From assembly GCA_018398585.1 (NCBI GenBank), contig JAGTTD010000026.1, positions 5,050,347 through 5,114,346 on the forward strand: a DNA stretch of 64,000 nt, in the 5' to 3' direction. Under the pieces are notes generated by a model, which saw nothing but the letters and a program-made list of their open reading frames with translations, did not search any database and was not told the DNA's origin. Below are positions 45,932-57,300 of the stretch, piece by piece; within the stretch, counting starts at the first letter, position 1, and each line of letters opens with the position of its first letter. A program made the position numbers and the translations under genes. The DNA comes from Simmondsia chinensis (taxonomy: Eukaryota > Streptophyta > Magnoliopsida > Caryophyllales > Simmondsiaceae).

Positions 45932-47088
45932 CCTTTAAACCTCATCCTCAATCTTCTTTAATCAATGTCCCAACTCAAAACCCTTTCGAAATTCTACATG
46001 AAGACTTTCCTTCAATCTCCTACTCTGCAGCCGTTTCAAAACCTCCAAATCCCCTCTCAATTAGGCCTCAGGCTCCTCTTCAATCTCTTAATCAAAGACT
46101 CCAAAATACTTTACCAGCTCAAACAAATCAATATTTTTCAAAACCTCAACTCGAACATATTTTCCTCACAAAACTTACAGAGCCTCTCCCTTTAACTGGA
46201 ATTCAAAATTTGGTCAAATCAACTTTTTCTGACGGTTTCCAATGGCTTCCATATGATATTCAAAGAACTCAAAAGTTTTATGAATTCATTTTGGTGGATT
46301 CAGGTTCTGCCCTTATTAAACATGAAAAATGTAATAATGGGCAAACCCAATATTAAAAGTGCAAAATTTTAAATATTTGGGATATCAAAGATTTTGGTTA
46401 CACTGCTTATACCTCAAAACAATTTTCTCAAACTTTTATTTAAACTGGTTATACTTATCAAGATTATAAAATGGCTCGGTTTAGAACTTTTCTATTCCGA
46501 CCTTTTGATCATTCTTGGTTCTTTCAATTCCAGAAAAAATCAAAAACTTTTCCAGCATGTTTTTATGAATGGTGGCGCTTTTTCGGAAGTATTACTGATA
46601 TTTTCCCACCAAATGCCAAAGCATTATTCAACATTTATTCAAAACATTCAAAGGATGATCCTCTAAATGTAATTATAAATTTTCATTCAAATTTTAAAAT
46701 TTATTGGATTTTTTGTTGGTCTTTTAAGATAGCTCAAGTTTTAGAACAACCTTATCCCATATCTTTAGTACGAGAATTCAAAATTAAATGGTGGGATAAT
46801 TACGTCCTTGAACGTGATTGTACCACTGATTCATTATCAAAAATTTTCAAAAGCAAAAATAAGAACATTCAAATTCCCGATCATGATTCTCAAGGCTTAC
46901 TAAAAACCCCTTCCAAATTTCATCCTAAAAAGGCTTCATCCTCAAATTCTTCTACAAAATCTAAATCAAAAATTTCAAAAGAACTTCTAACTCAACTCCT
47001 TCAGCAAATTCAGAATTCTTCTTCTGAAGATGAAGATGAAGATGAAGATGTAAGTTCCAGTCAAAGTGATCCATTCAATTTGTTCTGA
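45928..47088 (+). pseudogene. EPRV ORF2, first type
   Basis: The ATG overlaps the ORF1 stop as ATGA (45928-45931), an arrangement that allows re-initiation. 142 codons are open (KPQLEHIFLTKLTEPLPL, QWLPYDIQRTQKFYEF), then a stop at 46354. The rest is open from 46471 to 47088: FYEWWRFFGS, FKIYWIFCWSF, ISLVREFKIKWWDN, and a Ser/Lys-rich tail closing with an acidic EDEDEDEDVSSS run. No known domain is recognised. Two in-frame breaks only. Confidence 0.85.
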
Positions 47089-47927
47089 AATTCAGGACAT
47101 CAAAAATAATTCATTCCAAGCCAGGCACTAGAAGACAAAAGATGCATAGTTGGCTCAATAATTCAATAAAGGACGGATGAAAAATTCAAAAGTTGTACAA
47201 TACTGGTAATTATTTCAAAACATGACAGAAGACATGTGCTGAAGTCAAAGGCTCAATTATCATCCGGTTACTGTTCGGAATTCAAAATTCTCATTTCAAA
47301 TCCGGGGTTACGGATTTCAATTCACATCCGGGGTGCTGCTTCACTATAAAAGGAGACGTCCCAGCTTCATTCAAGGCAGAGCGAATTTCGAGAGCAAAAA
47401 TTACCAACACAATACAAGAGAAAATATTAGAGCAAAAATTTTCCTCTCCTCTGTAATTTTATTTTCAAGTATTGTACTCCACCTTGCTCAATCTGTAAGT
47501 TTCATGTGTATTTCAATTTTATGTTTGTATTTTTAATTTCGGTTTTGTACTCAACCTATGTTTAAAATTTTCAATTAATAATTCCATCTTTCTCATCTTC
47601 TTCTATCCTTGTTTATATTTTTCTGTCTCTATGTGTGCCTGCCGATCCTGCCCCCTTTGTGGTATCAGAGCCAAGTTTAAGGTGTTTTCAACAGTAATTT
47701 CACGAAAATACTGTTAAGCAATTATTAGAAACGCTTTGCTGTTAAAGCACTTATTAGGAGCGTTGGCAAGCCGGTAGTGTAGCATTGGTAAGCCCAGATA
47801 GCATTGGTAAGCCCGTGTGTGAGGTGTTTCCGTTCTCAACAGTGTCAAACAGTAAAATTGTTCTCAACGGAGTTAAATAGTAAGACTGTTAGGTGACTGT
47901 TGAACCCAAACATCTAAGGCTGTAATT
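47089..47927 (+). promoter_or_regulatory. EPRV promoter and leader (near-complete copy)
   Basis: TATAAAAGG (47345-47353) in a GC-richer setting with two ATCCGGGGT motifs (about 47303 and 47327) just upstream. AAGGCAGAGCGAATTTC, the likely transcript start region, follows. The AT-rich leader has CTGTAA and TTTATTTTC. The primer site is at 47660. A block of GTTGGCAAGCC / ATTGGTAAGCCC repeats (47760-47815) precedes the movement-protein ATG at 47928. Confidence 0.8.
47660..47673 (+). other. tRNA-Met primer-binding site (near-complete copy)
   Basis: TGGTATCAGAGCCA, identical to 30899-30912. It lies about 310 bp downstream of the TATA box and 255 bp before the movement-protein ATG. Confidence 0.92.
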
Positions 47928-48640
47928 ATGTTAGGTTTTAGAATCGCTGGACCCATTAGGAAAATATTTATAAAACAACCTAGTACTATTTTACATGTAG
48001 TAAATTCAAAAGAAGTTTCAAAAGAAATTACAAACCCAAAAGATTTTGTTAACTGGAGCGTTCCAAATGAAGATTTAGAATCAATTTATCAAATTGGTAC
48101 TTTTGATTTTAAAATAGCTTTTTCATGTAAAACATATGAACAAGCAATGAATATTGATCAAGAAGCTCAAACGGTTCAACTACTTTCAAATTTATCCATC
48201 CAAAAATATATTGTAAAAAGTTATCATTATATACACTATAGTTTAGTTCAAGTAGCTGTTGTCCCTTTAGCAAGAACAGGACATAACCAACCGGTTATGT
48301 TAGCTCTTAGAAATTCAACATATTTATAATATGAAGAATCTTTATTAGCGATTGTTCAAACTAATTTACATAATGGACCAATTTATTTCAATTGTTATCC
48401 AAACTTTTCGGTTTCTCTTCGAGACCCGACAATTTTAAATACTTTAAAGTTAGACATTCATTTACCAAATGTTAATATCGAAGAAAACAGACAAAACTTT
48501 GTTCTCATTTATAGAATTTATTTCAGGCTCTTAGGAAGCCACCTTAACCCAAAATGTTTCAAACAATCTCCTCCTGAAGAAACTTTAGTTCTTGAGGTTC
48601 AAGTTGAACAAGCTACAACCTACACTCCAAAATGTCTCAA
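47928..48640 (+). pseudogene. EPRV movement protein (near-complete copy)
   Basis: Open from ATG 47928 (MLGFRIAGPIRK) to a stop at 48327 where Gln of LQYEESL became TAA. The same frame then continues through NGPIYFNCYPNFSVSLRDP and LPNVNI to KCFKQSPPEETLVLEVQ. Otherwise it is collinear with 41434-40806. Confidence 0.88.
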
Positions 48641-49190
48641 ATGAAATGAGATAACCATTCCAGAAATTTTGAGGATTAACAACCCTCAACCTCCAAGAAA
48701 TATTGCAAGAACACAAGTTCAATAAATTACTGAAGAACTTGATGGTAAAATTACCATTAAGTTCGAATCAGAAAAACAAACAATTATTTCACACTCCTCT
48801 CAAATAGGATCTTCAAGATAATCAACTTCATCCTTTCCATATAATAGGGAAGAAGATTTTTAAAATACTTCTAGGAATAAGATTTAACTCCCCTCTTGCC
48901 GAACCAGTTTTTCAAAACGAATCATTTTCAAATCCAAGTTCTCCAACAGCTTCTCAAATGAGACCTCCTTCAATAAATATTTTAACAAAAAATTTTACAA
49001 TAAATAAAGAGTTTTTAAGCAATAAATTTGAATCTGATCGAAATAAAATTAAAAGACATTGGTACTTTCAAACTTTACAAATGAATCAACAATCAAAATT
49101 AGAAAAACCTATTACAAAGAGTTAAATTACTTAAAATGTAATATTCCATTCTTCAAATGGTTAAAATCATACACATCAAGAAATCAAATA
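48641..49190 (+). pseudogene. EPRV linker (near-complete copy)
   Basis: NPQPPRNIARTQVQ, a stop, then INILTKNFTINKEF and, after frame changes, KLKCNIPFFKWLKSYTSRNQI. The viral text stops at about 49190 against TTA repeats. Confidence 0.85.
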
Positions 49191-49227
49191 TTATTATTTT
49201 TTTTTCTAGTTATTATTATTATTTCTA

Positions 49228-49299
<72 letters not shown>

Positions 49300-49419
49300 T
49301 CTTCTAGTTATTATTGCTTATATAATTTTTATTGGTAGTTTGCTATTGATAATTTATATTAGTAATTTATATAGGCAATTTATTATTTTTAATTTAAAAT
49401 TATTGTTATTATAATAATA

Positions 49420-49452
<33 letters not shown>

Positions 49453-49560
49453 TATGTTATCATTATGATCATTATTATTTCTATTTTATAATTATTGTTT
49501 ATGTTATTATTCTTTTTTTTTTTTATTTATGTTATCTTTATTATCTATGTTATTATTAAT
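49191..49560 (+). repeat. (TTA)n tract right of the viral cluster
   Basis: A TTTCTAG-interrupted (TTA)n run of about 30 units (49195-49303), AT-rich filler, then more (TTA)n at 49408-49455. It is the right border of the viral cluster and reads TTA on the + strand like all the others. Confidence 0.9.
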
Positions 49561-50059
49561 TTTTATTAAAAGTATTATTTTTGCCCAAAAGAAAACTGCT
49601 ATTATCATTTCTATATCAAAACAAAAACAATGTACATTAAAATTTCACATTTCCTTTTTAAAATCCACAACTCAACTATCAATCTATCAACATTCAGTGC
49701 AAACAGATCAACCAAACTACATTTCTCTAAATATACTTGTCAATCTATCTTACCTTTAACTAAGAAAATTAGCATTTAAATTTGAGAAATTTATCCTCAT
49801 CTAGATCATTTCTAAGTCCACACTCGCTCAATTTCTTGAGCATATCAAAGAGCGCTTGACAAAGCAGCTCCATATTTGGAGAATCATTACCATATATATA
49901 TATTTTATAAAGCATCTCATCTGTGATTGATCATTGTTATGGGAAGAGATCAGATCAACCAACCAAAGGGCTGGCCTAATTGGTAAGACACATCGTAATG
50001 AATAGTCAAGTGCGGGATTTATCATCCATGTTAGGAAGTTTGTACAATTGCATAGCACA
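49561..50059. other. No feature recognised
   Basis: AT-rich sequence without coding signs. GGGCTGGCCTAATTGGTAAGAC at 49969-49990 has an A-box look, but no B box or tail follows at the right distance. Confidence 0.4.
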
Positions 50060-50510
50060 CACTAGAAGCGAGGTAGAGGTAGGCCAATGAAAAGTTAAAT
50101 GAAGACGATTAAACATAACCTTACCCAAAAAATGTGAATAACTACATAACAGGTATTAAAAGAGGGGTAGAGATGGGCCAAAAAAAAGTTTGATGAAGAC
50201 AATTAAACATAACCTTACCTAACTAAGCCTTATCGAAGGGATGACCTCAAATAGAGCTCAGTGACAATTAAAAATACAAGTTGTCGACACAATGCTAAGG
50301 AGATAGGAGCACACCGTTCTATCATTGTTGCTTGCATGTTTGGTATTGCTTATTTGAATCTTTTTTATGTTGTTCCTTTTCTTCTTTTCTTTTTAAGGTT
50401 GGGGGTCCTTCGGAAACCTCCCTTTGAGGTAGTACCCTGTATGGGTGAGGTTGCATAAATCTTACCCCCTAAAACTTGCCGTAGCGGGAGCCCGCATGAA
50501 CCACCAACTA
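50060..50510 (+). mobile_element. Decayed RTE LINE 3' end
   Basis: Two diverged copies of the RGRGRPMKSxMKTIKHNLT segment (50068-50135 and 50158-50222) show an internal duplication. EGMTSNRAQ follows, then a 3' UTR and the tail module GTTGGGGGTCCTTCGGAAAC...GCGGGAGCCC (50398-50495). No TTG end or target duplication is recognisable. Confidence 0.7.
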
Positions 50511-51269
50511 GTTCTATAAGTCTTAGCTAACCTTGCTGCATGTAGAAAAACTTCCAAAGCAGACCGTGCAAAAAAAAAAAAAAAAAAAAAAACAAATTAG
50601 TCAAGTTTTGTATAAACTGAACTGAGCACCAGCCACAGAGAGAGAGAGAGATCAGATCAACGTTTGTGTCGGTTTTGGAGAGAAGGGAAACTTAGGGCCT
50701 ATTTAGTATCGGTTTTTTCGTTACGAGTTTTGATTTATAGTCTATGGTTCTTGAGAAACTAAAACCCGATTTCAAAATTAATTGTTTGTCTTTGTTCTCT
50801 TATTTTTCAGTTTTCACACAAATTAGTAAAAAAGAACTAAAAACTGTTAAACCAAAACTCGAACAAATCGCTTCCGCAACATCCTTTTTAGTTTCTCAAA
50901 AACCAAAAGCTGAAACAAGAAAATGGTACAAAAACAGGCCTTGAGGAATTCGGTCTTACAACAAACTTCAACTTTACAACACAAGAAAGATAACTCTAGT
51001 ATTGAGATTCTTGGTCAAGATAGTAAAATTATGATGAACCTGAGATAAATCCAGCTCTGTACTTTCTCAAAGGGATATCACTCCCGTTTTTGTGTTTTCG
51101 TACCACTTCGCATATGAGTAATGCTACTGATACACTATAATTGTACAGAATTTGAGTACATAATACGCATGACAAGGAGAAAGTCATCGGATCACACAAA
51201 GACGATTATTTAACATTATGTCTTCGTATGATCCAATGATCTTATTCGTTGAGCAGTAGGAGATATGAG
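50511..51269. other. Intergenic: poly-A run, MITE, TFIIF beta 3' flank
   Basis: A run of ~22 A (50570-50592) and (GA)n (50638-50650) come first. A 247-bp hAT-like MITE lies at 50695-50941: GGGCCTATTTAGTATCGG at one end, CCATTTTCTTGT...ACAGGCC reversed at the other. From about 50960 to 51269 is the 3' UTR or flank of the TFIIF beta gene. No polyadenylation site can be fixed by eye. Confidence 0.5.
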
Positions 51270-51392
51270 TTATTCAGGACCTGCAGTGTCAGCAGCAGCT
51301 TTTTTGTATTCAGGTTTGAGCTCATAGGTTCCTTGGTTTGCTCCTCTTTTGTTGTACACGCACAGTTCGTTTAGTATCTCTTTCAAGAATTG
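51270..51392 (-). CDS. GTF2F2: TFIIF beta exon 6 (last)
   Basis: Forty codons and a TAA stop: QFLKEILNELCVYNKRG, then YELKPEYKKAAAD. Acceptor GTGCAG immediately before 51392; phase 0. It carries the end of the winged-helix DNA-binding domain. Confidence 0.95.
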   Translation of the reverse strand, partial: QFLKEILNELCVYNKRGANQGTYELKPEYKKAAADTAGPE

Positions 51393-54300
51393 CTGCACAC
51401 ATATATAAAATGTTTTTCAGCTAGTTATTCATTCAATACATATTCATTTGTTTACTAGACGTTTTGGAAGGTTGGGAGATCAAGCTTTTATGCTGAGCTC
51501 TGTTCGGTATCGTTTGAATTGTCGTTGTTTGTTTGCATTTTTTGACTTTTGAGAAACTAAAAATTAGGTCTAAATTACGATAGGTTTTCTATTTTCAGTC
51601 CTTTTCAAATTTAAGTGAAAACTGAAACGTGGAACTCTATTTTGTATCATTGTTGCATTTTTTGGTGTTTTAAATTAACAGCTAGGTTTTAGAAATGTTT
51701 TTTTTCTCCTTGTGTTTAGTTTTCCAGCTCAAACTTAAAAAAATAAAAATTTTCAAACCTAGTTTTTAGCTTCTCAACAATCAAAAGCTACAAATAAAAA
51801 ACAATACCAAGCATGCCTTAAAAATAGAGAAAACAGTTTCTAAACATAATTTTTAGTTTATCAAAAACCAAAATTTGCAAATAAGCCCTTGCAATCTGGC
51901 TTATTATAAACCTCAAGCTCAGGGCAAGCATGGTTAAGCTCAAGCTTAGAAGCCCATAAATCTAAAAGAGACTAAACGAGGCAATCATTATCTAAATTGT
52001 GAGCCTAAATGTTCCAACTCAAGCAAAATTTAAGTTTGAGTGAGCCCTACTTGAGCCTGATCGAGAAAAAATAAACGTAAATAGAAACTCTAGGGATCTT
52101 AAACACAGTGAGTTTAGCTTTAGAGCTCCTTAAACTGTGTTTTCAGCTCATTGAACCTTCAACGAGACAAGCTTAAGCTCAAAGTCTCCAAATTCAGCGA
52201 GCTTTAAGCTGAGCCCTCCGGTCTATCAAGCTTGGTTCAGCTCACTCATTTACAATCCTACTCTTAGGGTCCAACTTATCCACGGAATTAAATCGTGCTT
52301 CGGTATCACAGTGTTGTGAAGTGGGTCTTACAGTATCACCTAACGTAACTGCTCGCACAGAATATCTGATGTAATTACTTATGATACAAGATTCACTGAC
52401 ATATGAATCTCTACCACCACTTCTAGACAGAGCCTAACACAATTGGAATTGGAATTAGAGTAGCAATTCTACAATCCAATTCCAATTTCACGTGCCAAGC
52501 CGAGTCTAATAGAATTTTCAGAGTCCAGTAACAAGGATACGCACTGCAGGCTGATCGGTCTCTTGGACTAATTGCTTCAAAGCCCAATTAGGTTGCCTTT
52601 CAAATAGCTTGAACATAATATCCTCTAGCTCGCCACGATCTCTTCTTGTTCTCTTCATTTCTTGTGTCTTTACCGGTTGCGTCTTCTTTTTTTCCTGCCA
52701 ATATGTTACACATCAGTCTCCATTCAACACAAATGCAAATAAAATCTTCGGTCATTTACATCATAGATCTCTGTATTTTGCCTATTGTGTCAATTTGGTC
52801 ATGTAATGAAATTAAAGTTAAGTTAATCACATGATTTTGAATGATCGAGCTATGAATGGGGTTATACTGGGTCAATGAGTGAGTTTGTGTTAGGTTACTT
52901 GCATCTAACCTGATCATGCGGTTAAAAACAATTATGTCATTAACTTAGTTTCAATCTTCATCAAAGGACTAAATTAAAACAATACAAATTGTACAAGGAT
53001 TAAATAGACACACATTAAAAATACAATGACTAAATTGAAACAACGGACAAAGTTTAAGGACTATTGACGTAAATAGCCCTATTTTTAAAAATATCTTAAG
53101 AGAGAATCCTTTTAAATCATTGTCAAGAGTATGCATATGATTCTCTCATCATTATTTGACAAGATCTAGGCAAAGAGAACATAAGAAAGTTACTATCCCT
53201 AACTCACTATTCTGTCTTAAGATACGTGTATCAAATGAAAGTACTTATAGATATTGGTATGAAAATTGGAGGCGTCAAACTGGACCAAAAATATTGAAAA
53301 ATCTAAGACAATAGCAGAGCTTGCTTGACATCTGGGCACACACTTCCGTCCGACTCACACTCAAGTCGCCATAACATGGAGAAAGATCATTAGTTATTGA
53401 ATACACGCAAGTTGGCTACCAACTTCTAGAAAGTACAGCTCAATGCAGAAAGCTCCCTCAAAAGCAGGATCTGGGAAGGGTCCAATGCATACAATCTGGC
53501 CCATGCTTTAGAGGAGAGGATATCACTACGACTTGAATTTGTGATCTTTGGATCATAATAAAGCAATCTTACTGATTGCCCCAAGATACAAGCACAGGCA
53601 GCTAAATTTCTAAAGGTCGGCTCATAAGGAAACCTCACCATGAAACACACAAACACACACACCCGAAGAAGATATACGAGAACCATGGTCGTATGCAAGC
53701 ACAAAGACAATGGACAACAAACCATAGTTTGCACAAAGTGGGAGCGAAACGGAAATGAAAATGGGAGAGCCAGCTGTCATAGAAATTTCTAAGGTTGGGA
53801 GTGCGGACGGGACACTTATATCATTGTATATCATAAATATAAAAGAAATTAATGAAATGTCATTAATTGAGTTGTTTGAAGTGTAAATATCAAACAAAGT
53901 CACTATTAAGTAATAACCAAGAAAATTGACCCCAATATGTCCATACAATGCAATCATTTTTTAAATTGAGTGATACAATTAGCTAACAAATCATGTAGTT
54001 AGTATTTTCTTATCAAAATGATTCCTCGATTGTTTGAATCGTGTTTCCATTAAGTTTGAAACATATTGGAAACACAAATCTGACTTACAAACACCGAATC
54101 GCATTTCTCAACATAAGAACCATTGGCATTTTAGGAGTTTCCTACAACTATGCGAGAAACGCAAAAGTGAGTAATAGCAGTTTACATTGAAAAACAACGA
54201 AACGAAACCCCAGAATCCTGGCATACCTTGGTATTAGCAGCAACAAGCCCGACCATTCCGGGCATAGGCCTCATATGTACACCACGGTCATTATCAATCA

Positions 54301-57300
54301 CCTGTGAATTACATAAACAAGGATACAAGATGCATAGGTTCCTTAGAATCAGATAAAATATGCAGAAAATATTCTTAATCACCAAAACTGGGCAAAGAAT
54401 TCACCTGTATCTGTCTATTTTTGATCATAGATTTGTTTGTTCTTTCGCGGCACATTCTTCCATACTCCTCAAAATTTTTACTATGCGGCTTCATATCGAA
54501 TTTATGCTCTACTTTTCCTTCCACTGCAACCCTGCCTGAAAGGCAAAGGAGGTTACTTCTGCAAATAAAAGAGTTACTTCCCATACATCATCAACCACAA
54601 CAGTTGATGCTGAAAACTGAAGAGAGAGAGAAGGAAAAGGATGCACTGTAATTTTTTATTTTATTTTATTTTTTTACAATTGGTAAGGAAGTCATGTTTG
54701 CTGCACAAGGAAGCAGCTTCCCCAAATCCCCTTTTAAAGCCCTCTCCCCATGATGAAGGGGGATTCAATTTTAGGTCATGAACACCATTCCTCAAGACTT
54801 TACCAGTTGAGTTAGCTGGTACCTTCGTAGGATGTGTTATATGCATGTGTTATATTGAAATCTTGGGAAAAAAAGGACTATACACAAAAGCAAGGAATAA
54901 GGATGTATACAAATAACTCTATTATAGACCATGGAATCAAACCACAGATCCATGTTGTGTGGTTGTGGAAGTGAAGTGTCACGGATGTTAATAAGTGTAT
55001 CGTTGCCTTCGCATTAGTTTTTGTAAGGGAACATAAGTTGCTTTTGTGCCTTATGTCTGAAAAAATTTGAATGAACCGTCTTAAAACCCTCAGATATCTC
55101 TTAAGCCTAACACAAAATGAAACTAAAGCGCAAAAGTTTCACTTCATTTTTTCCACAATACAGATCTTGGTTAGGTTAAGGATCTTGTAAGATCTCTTCC
55201 ATAAAAATGAAATTTTTATTTGAAGGGATAAGGAAACCCTTCAAAGTTCAATTGCTTTTGGAAAAACATAAACTAAATCAGTCGACCCCTACACATTATA
55301 TACAAATGTTTTTGGCTCCATAAGCCATTGGTGGTCGCATAATGTTATAGATAGGAGCGGATCCAAAAAAAAAATTTTTCCCTGGGAGCAGTGGCTTAAC
55401 ATTATATATACAAATTTGCATTAAGATGAGTTATTTGAGCATTAACCCAAAATGAAAATCAGAAAAAACGGTATTGAAATATCATGGTTTGATTAAATAC
55501 CGTAAAACATGGATGCGTAGAAAAATCTTTTACAACACAATTTGTAGCAAATATCACAAAAAAAATTGTGCTGGAGAAAATTCACAAAAATCATTTGGTG
55601 CAATCTTATATTTTACTAGGATAAATTATAAAAATTAGTCTTATTCTTCAAAAGTTTCCAAATTACTACAGAATCTACTGCCAATCCTACAACACTGGCT
55701 CCGCCAATGTCATCGACAATTCAAGGTGACAACATTGCGTTTTTAAGAGAACATAATTTGCTTTTTTAAATAAGCAAACATAAGTTGCTTTTACCTTATA
55801 TTTGTAAAATTTTGGTTGAATCACTATGTGGTCATTAATGTTTATACCCGTGTGATGTTTTTAACATACAAATATAGGTATAAATGGGGTAAAAGTTAAC
55901 ATATAGTCATTTATTGAGGCCAAAGCTCAGCAAACAGCACAATATGTTCTTGTCGCTTGGCTCCCACCAGCCACTGGACCAACTGTACTCAGGCCATGTA
56001 AAATTATAGCATATTCTGCCTGGAAGATAGAAGAAAATAGGGTATTTATCATTGTTAATGAGGTACCCTAAGGTTTAGTCATTTATCACTAAGTACCATG
56101 ATATTTCAATATATACAATAAGATCCCCTAACGTTTTTAGATTTTATCACATAAGTACCCTATGCTAGAACTTGGTAAATTTTTGATAAAATCCAAATAG
56201 TTTTCACCTTCGATATAGTATATGATTGCAACAATATATATAAGCTATACCAATATTTTCAATGTAAATGTAGCGGCTTACCAAAACAATTCAAAGAATT
56301 ACAACAAAAAATATCAGTATATTAGCGGAATAATATGTCATGTTAGCATTTTACAATAAAAAATCATAACATCTGGGTAGAAGAAACTATATATTGCTGT
56401 AATTATATGCCAAATTAGCAACTTTTAATAAAAATCCACCGAATTTTGGAAAATGGCATCTGATTGATAAAATTCTTAAGCTTCAGAGTACCTGAGTGAT
56501 AAGAGTTTCAAATTTTAGGGTACCACGCAGTATATATTGAAACGTCCAAGTACTGAGGTGATAAATATTCACACCTTAGGATACCTAAGTGATAAATTCC
56601 CAAGAAAATAAATAAAATAATTATATTCAAGAAAATAACTTAAAGCGGAAAGCACACAAGTAAACACAGATCTAATTTAACACTTACCCTGACCAGACTC
56701 GGAGAAAATACACATAGGAACAAAGTCCTTAAACATATTCAATGAGTAACTTTTTGGCCCCATTTCAGCTCCATTCATCTCCATGGTGAACTGCTCCACA
56801 TTGAAGAGATAAACTATATAAATGGTCTGGAGGAACTGAAATAAAGTCCATGATAACATACATAAAAATCTTATAACAAGCATGAACCGTCCGATGATTA
56901 GAATTAGAACCTTGACTTAATCAAGAAAAAGCCACAACCATCTAAAAATTTACACAACATATCCATCACATTTCTTATGCTTCTAAAAGACATTATAGTC
57001 CGTCAAGAGTATAATACCATTTATAGAGCTTCACCAATAGCTTGATATGGAATTAAAGCCTTGTACAGAGAGGCACCGTGTTCAAATCTCAACGGTTTCA
57101 CTCTTAACATTAATATAATATTCAGTACAAGATATAAAATAGGCTTGCACTATTTACACATCAAGCCTATTGAACAAATGAGTAAGGTGGCGTGCCAGGG
57201 TACACAACTAATCACGAATCTTCACCCAACAACTTAAAATTTTGGAATAGTTGATTCCTTAAGATAACCAAGAGAAGGAAAGGAAAAGGGTCCTTATATA

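Larger units (their letters stand above)
25936..49190. mobile_element. Endogenous pararetrovirus cluster (Caulimoviridae, florendovirus-like)
   Basis: About 23 kb of viral DNA in blocks of both orientations. Minus: 25985-29611, 30229-30592, 31081-31398, 33305-35692, 39896-41434. Plus: 29612-30228, 30593-31080, 31471-33304, 35693-39895, 41613-49190. Overlaps give one genome map of about 7.7 kb: promoter, leader with tRNA-Met primer site, movement protein, linker, coat protein, protease, RT, RNase H, ORF2. A single long ORF1 plus a downstream ORF2 is the florendovirus plan. Petuviruses have a similar polyprotein, and a tree of the RT would settle this. No integrase is present, as expected. Every large ORF1 copy has stops or frameshifts. 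Confidence 0.9.
42386..49190 (+). mobile_element. Near-unit-length, circularly permuted EPRV copy
   Basis: A collinear 6.8-kb block runs coat, protease, RT, RNase H, ORF2, promoter, primer site, movement protein and linker, starting in the coat N-terminus (LQQMAMAS) and stopping in the linker (YTSRNQI). Only ~0.9 kb of linker (as in 35750-36660) is missing for a full circle of about 7.7 kb. A linear block that crosses the primer site implies integration of a circular or concatemeric viral DNA. It ends in (TTA)n DNA at 49190. Confidence 0.88.
54536..56687 (-). other. GTF2F2: TFIIF beta intron 2
   Basis: 2.15 kb with a SINE (54650-54843) and a Mutator-type MITE (56040-56601). Between them, a diverged direct repeat of ~55 bp (ACATAAGTTGCTTTT..., about 55030 and 55785) is the only structure I can see. 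Confidence 0.7.

Noticed and set aside
25936..49190. Cluster as a Ty3 retrotransposon
   Set aside because: No LTRs or integrase. A movement protein and a caulimovirid coat protein are present.
53426..53957. Two overlapping ~100-codon frames on the minus strand
   Set aside because: They lie in TFIIF beta intron 4, show no similarity I know, and have no splice or codon support.
54780..54843. tRNA gene in intron 2
   Set aside because: A- and B-box-like words are present but no cloverleaf can be drawn, and a body plus A-rich tail follow. It is a SINE.
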